A DNA stretch of 64,000 bases from positions 62,001-126,000 of the forward strand of contig CALWOX010000006.1 in the NCBI GenBank assembly GCA_944383265.1, read 5' to 3'. The DNA is from an uncultured Lachnospiraceae bacterium (GTDB lineage: Bacteria > Bacillota > Clostridia > Lachnospirales > Lachnospiraceae). Positions 62,783 to 64,000 of this stretch are shown here, one piece after another. Each line of letters begins with the position of its first letter. Position 1 is the stretch's first letter. Under the pieces are notes generated by a model. The model was not told the origin of the DNA and did not search any database. It worked only from the letters and a program-made list of their open reading frames with translations. Position numbers and translations under genes: made by a program.

Positions 62783-63819
62783 TTTATGCGCCGGGAGATA
62801 ATTATGCGGTTTACACAGGGGTATCTGTATACTCCCTGTGTGAAAACAACCGCAGTGCCGGGGAGATAAACATTTATATAATTTCTAACGATCTTAGTGC
62901 CGAAAACACAGAGCGGCTGAAAGCGACAGCAGAGAGCTTCGGGAGAAACATTTTTTTTATGGATGTTTCGAGGGAGCTTAAGGAATTCTCAAAGGAGATA
63001 GACGCGGGAAGCTACGGTATCAATGTTTTCGGCAGATTTTTTATGGGAAAGCTGCTTCCCGAAAAGATCGACAGACTTTTATACATAGACTGTGATACTG
63101 TTGTAAACGGGAGCATAGATGGGCTTTTTGAGACTGACATGGAGGGAAAGACGGCAATGGCTGTTCCCGAACCCACCATATATAAGTCGGTGTTAAGAAG
63201 CATAGGCTTTGACGAGGATGAGCTTTACTTTAACGCGGGAGTCATACTCATAGATTTTAAGAAATGGGTCTCGGAGAAGATATCGGATAAGCTCATCGAG
63301 TTTTACAAGGAAAACGGCGGAAGGCTTTTTTGCGCGGACCAGGATGCCATAAATGCTGTGCTTCGAAACGATATAGGAGTCCTGCCGCCTAAGTATAACT
63401 TTTTTACAAATTACAGATATTTCAGCTATAAATATCTTAAAGAAGAGAGCGCATCCTACAGGGCTGTTAAAGAACATGAATTTGAAGAGGCAAAGAAAAG
63501 CCCTGCCATAATACACTTTCTCGGCACCGAGAGGCCTTGGATAAGGGGAAATCTCAACCCCTACAGGAATATATATAAAAACATGCTTGGACGGACTCTT
63601 TTTAAGGGAGAGGGCGAGATCTCGGGAAGAGAGCTTCAGGTGTTCGCATTTCACCTCATGGAGCTTTTGACGCTTTTGTTTCCATGGTCAAGAAGAATTA
63701 TAAGCGGGGCTTTTGAAAGGAAATATGTGGTAAAGAGGACTGAAGCCTCGGGAAACACTGAAAATGTCAAAAATATTAAAACCTCTGAAACTGTTAAAAC
63801 TAAGGATGGAACTATGTAA
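62773..63819 (+). CDS. GT8-family glycosyltransferase
   Basis: A 348-residue retaining glycosyltransferase with MDVVYAPGDNYAVYTGVSVYSL at the start and the metal-binding DxD in LLYIDCDTVVNG, then YFNAGVILIDFKKW and IHFLGTERPW. These define GT8 (LgtC-like). It likely adds galactose or glucose to a cell-surface polymer. Its 3' end overlaps the next gene by one base (TAATG). Confidence 0.88.
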   Translation: MDVVYAPGDNYAVYTGVSVYSLCENNRSAGEINIYIISNDLSAENTERLKATAESFGRNIFFMDVSRELKEFSKEIDAGSYGINVFGRFFMGKLLPEKIDRLLYIDCDTVVNGSIDGLFETDMEGKTAMAVPEPTIYKSVLRSIGFDEDELYFNAGVILIDFKKWVSEKISDKLIEFYKENGGRLFCADQDAINAVLRNDIGVLPPKYNFFTNYRYFSYKYLKEESASYRAVKEHEFEEAKKSPAIIHFLGTERPWIRGNLNPYRNIYKNMLGRTLFKGEGEISGRELQVFAFHLMELLTLLFPWSRRIISGAFERKYVVKRTEASGNTENVKNIKTSETVKTKDGTM

Positions 63820-64000
63820 TGAAGCTTGCGGCTGTGATCTTAAATTATAATAATGCCGATGAATGTATAGAGGCTGTAAAGCGTATAGAGGATTACTCTG
63901 TGATAAACGCTGTGATAGTTGTGGACAATGCATCCTCGGATAACAGCAGGGAGAGGCTTGAGAGATTTTTCGACAGCCTGAACGGCAGGCAGCAGAAAGA
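63819..64000 (+). CDS. GT2-family glycosyltransferase (3' truncated by window edge)
   Basis: The first 60 codons of a gene starting at ATG 63819. The product begins MKLAAVILNYNNADECIEA and carries VIVVDNASSDNSRERL, the nucleotide-binding start of GT2 enzymes, perhaps a rhamnosyltransferase given the neighbouring rhamnose genes. The remainder lies outside the window. Confidence 0.8.
   Translation, partial: MKLAAVILNYNNADECIEAVKRIEDYSVINAVIVVDNASSDNSRERLERFFDSLNGRQQK

Noticed and set aside
1-64000. CRISPR arrays, tRNA or rRNA genes, insertion sequences
   Set aside because: No regularly spaced repeats, cloverleaf or rRNA sequence, or transposase was seen on reading both strands.

Overview
The window reads as chromosomal DNA of an anaerobic Gram-positive Clostridia bacterium, most likely a Lachnospiraceae member. 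The basis is two rubrerythrins beside a PerR/Fur-type regulator, lipoproteins with Ser/Glu/Ala/Thr-rich linkers, strong AGGAGG ribosome sites, heavy use of ATA and AGA/AGG codons, and choline-binding-like surface repeats. This placement is inference. No rRNA, tRNA, CRISPR array, insertion sequence or prophage was seen.

Layout. 1-4.0 kb: end of a beta-propeller lactonase-family gene, a GNAT acetyltransferase, a PerR-like regulator with dyads in its promoter, and two rubrerythrins that flank a type I toxin/antisense RNA locus. 4.4-8.2 kb: a signal peptidase I carrying a four-cysteine insertion, a lipoprotein foldase, a heptose-kinase-like GHMP kinase, and xpt. 8.4-17.4 kb: a D-allose-type operon (LacI regulator behind a triple operator array, ABC transporter alsA/alsC/alsB, rpiB, an unusual ROK protein, alsE, alsK, a PfkB kinase) that would convert D-allose to fructose 6-phosphate. 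17.5-27.6 kb: a GmhA-like isomerase, a GT2 enzyme, two large polytopic proteins with GT-C features, a VWA protein paired with a MoxR ATPase, and a convergent leucine-rich-repeat gene. 28.4-30.6 kb: udp and deoB, separated by a 187-bp imperfect palindrome. 30.8-37.3 kb: MazG-like, YcxB-like, an AT-rich orphan, an ABC-F ATPase, a His-rich ZIP transporter, and a divergent oleate-hydratase-like flavoprotein. 37.3-43.9 kb: malQ, exonuclease III, a GH13 protein with altered catalytic residues, and glgB with a lysine-rich tail. 44.1-46.8 kb: a surface protein, a second type I toxin locus, and a membrane protein. 47.1-51.9 kb: rho, rpmE, DUF1385, prmC, prfA. 52.2-55.4 kb: accessory genes, including a frameshifted gene and hicAB. 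55.4 kb to the end: dTDP-rhamnose genes (rmlC absent), glmM, leuA, glf and glycosyltransferases, running off the edge.

Most noteworthy: (i) two tiny ORFs of the holin-like type I toxin kind, each with a candidate antisense promoter; (ii) a full-length isoamylase-like protein whose three catalytic positions are all substituted, encoded between exonuclease III and an intact branching enzyme; (iii) the signal peptidase zinc-ribbon insertion; (iv) the allose operon with its triple operator; (v) the VWA/MoxR/LRR gene set, in which the operon terminator lies inside the opposing coding sequence; (vi) the palindrome between udp and deoB.
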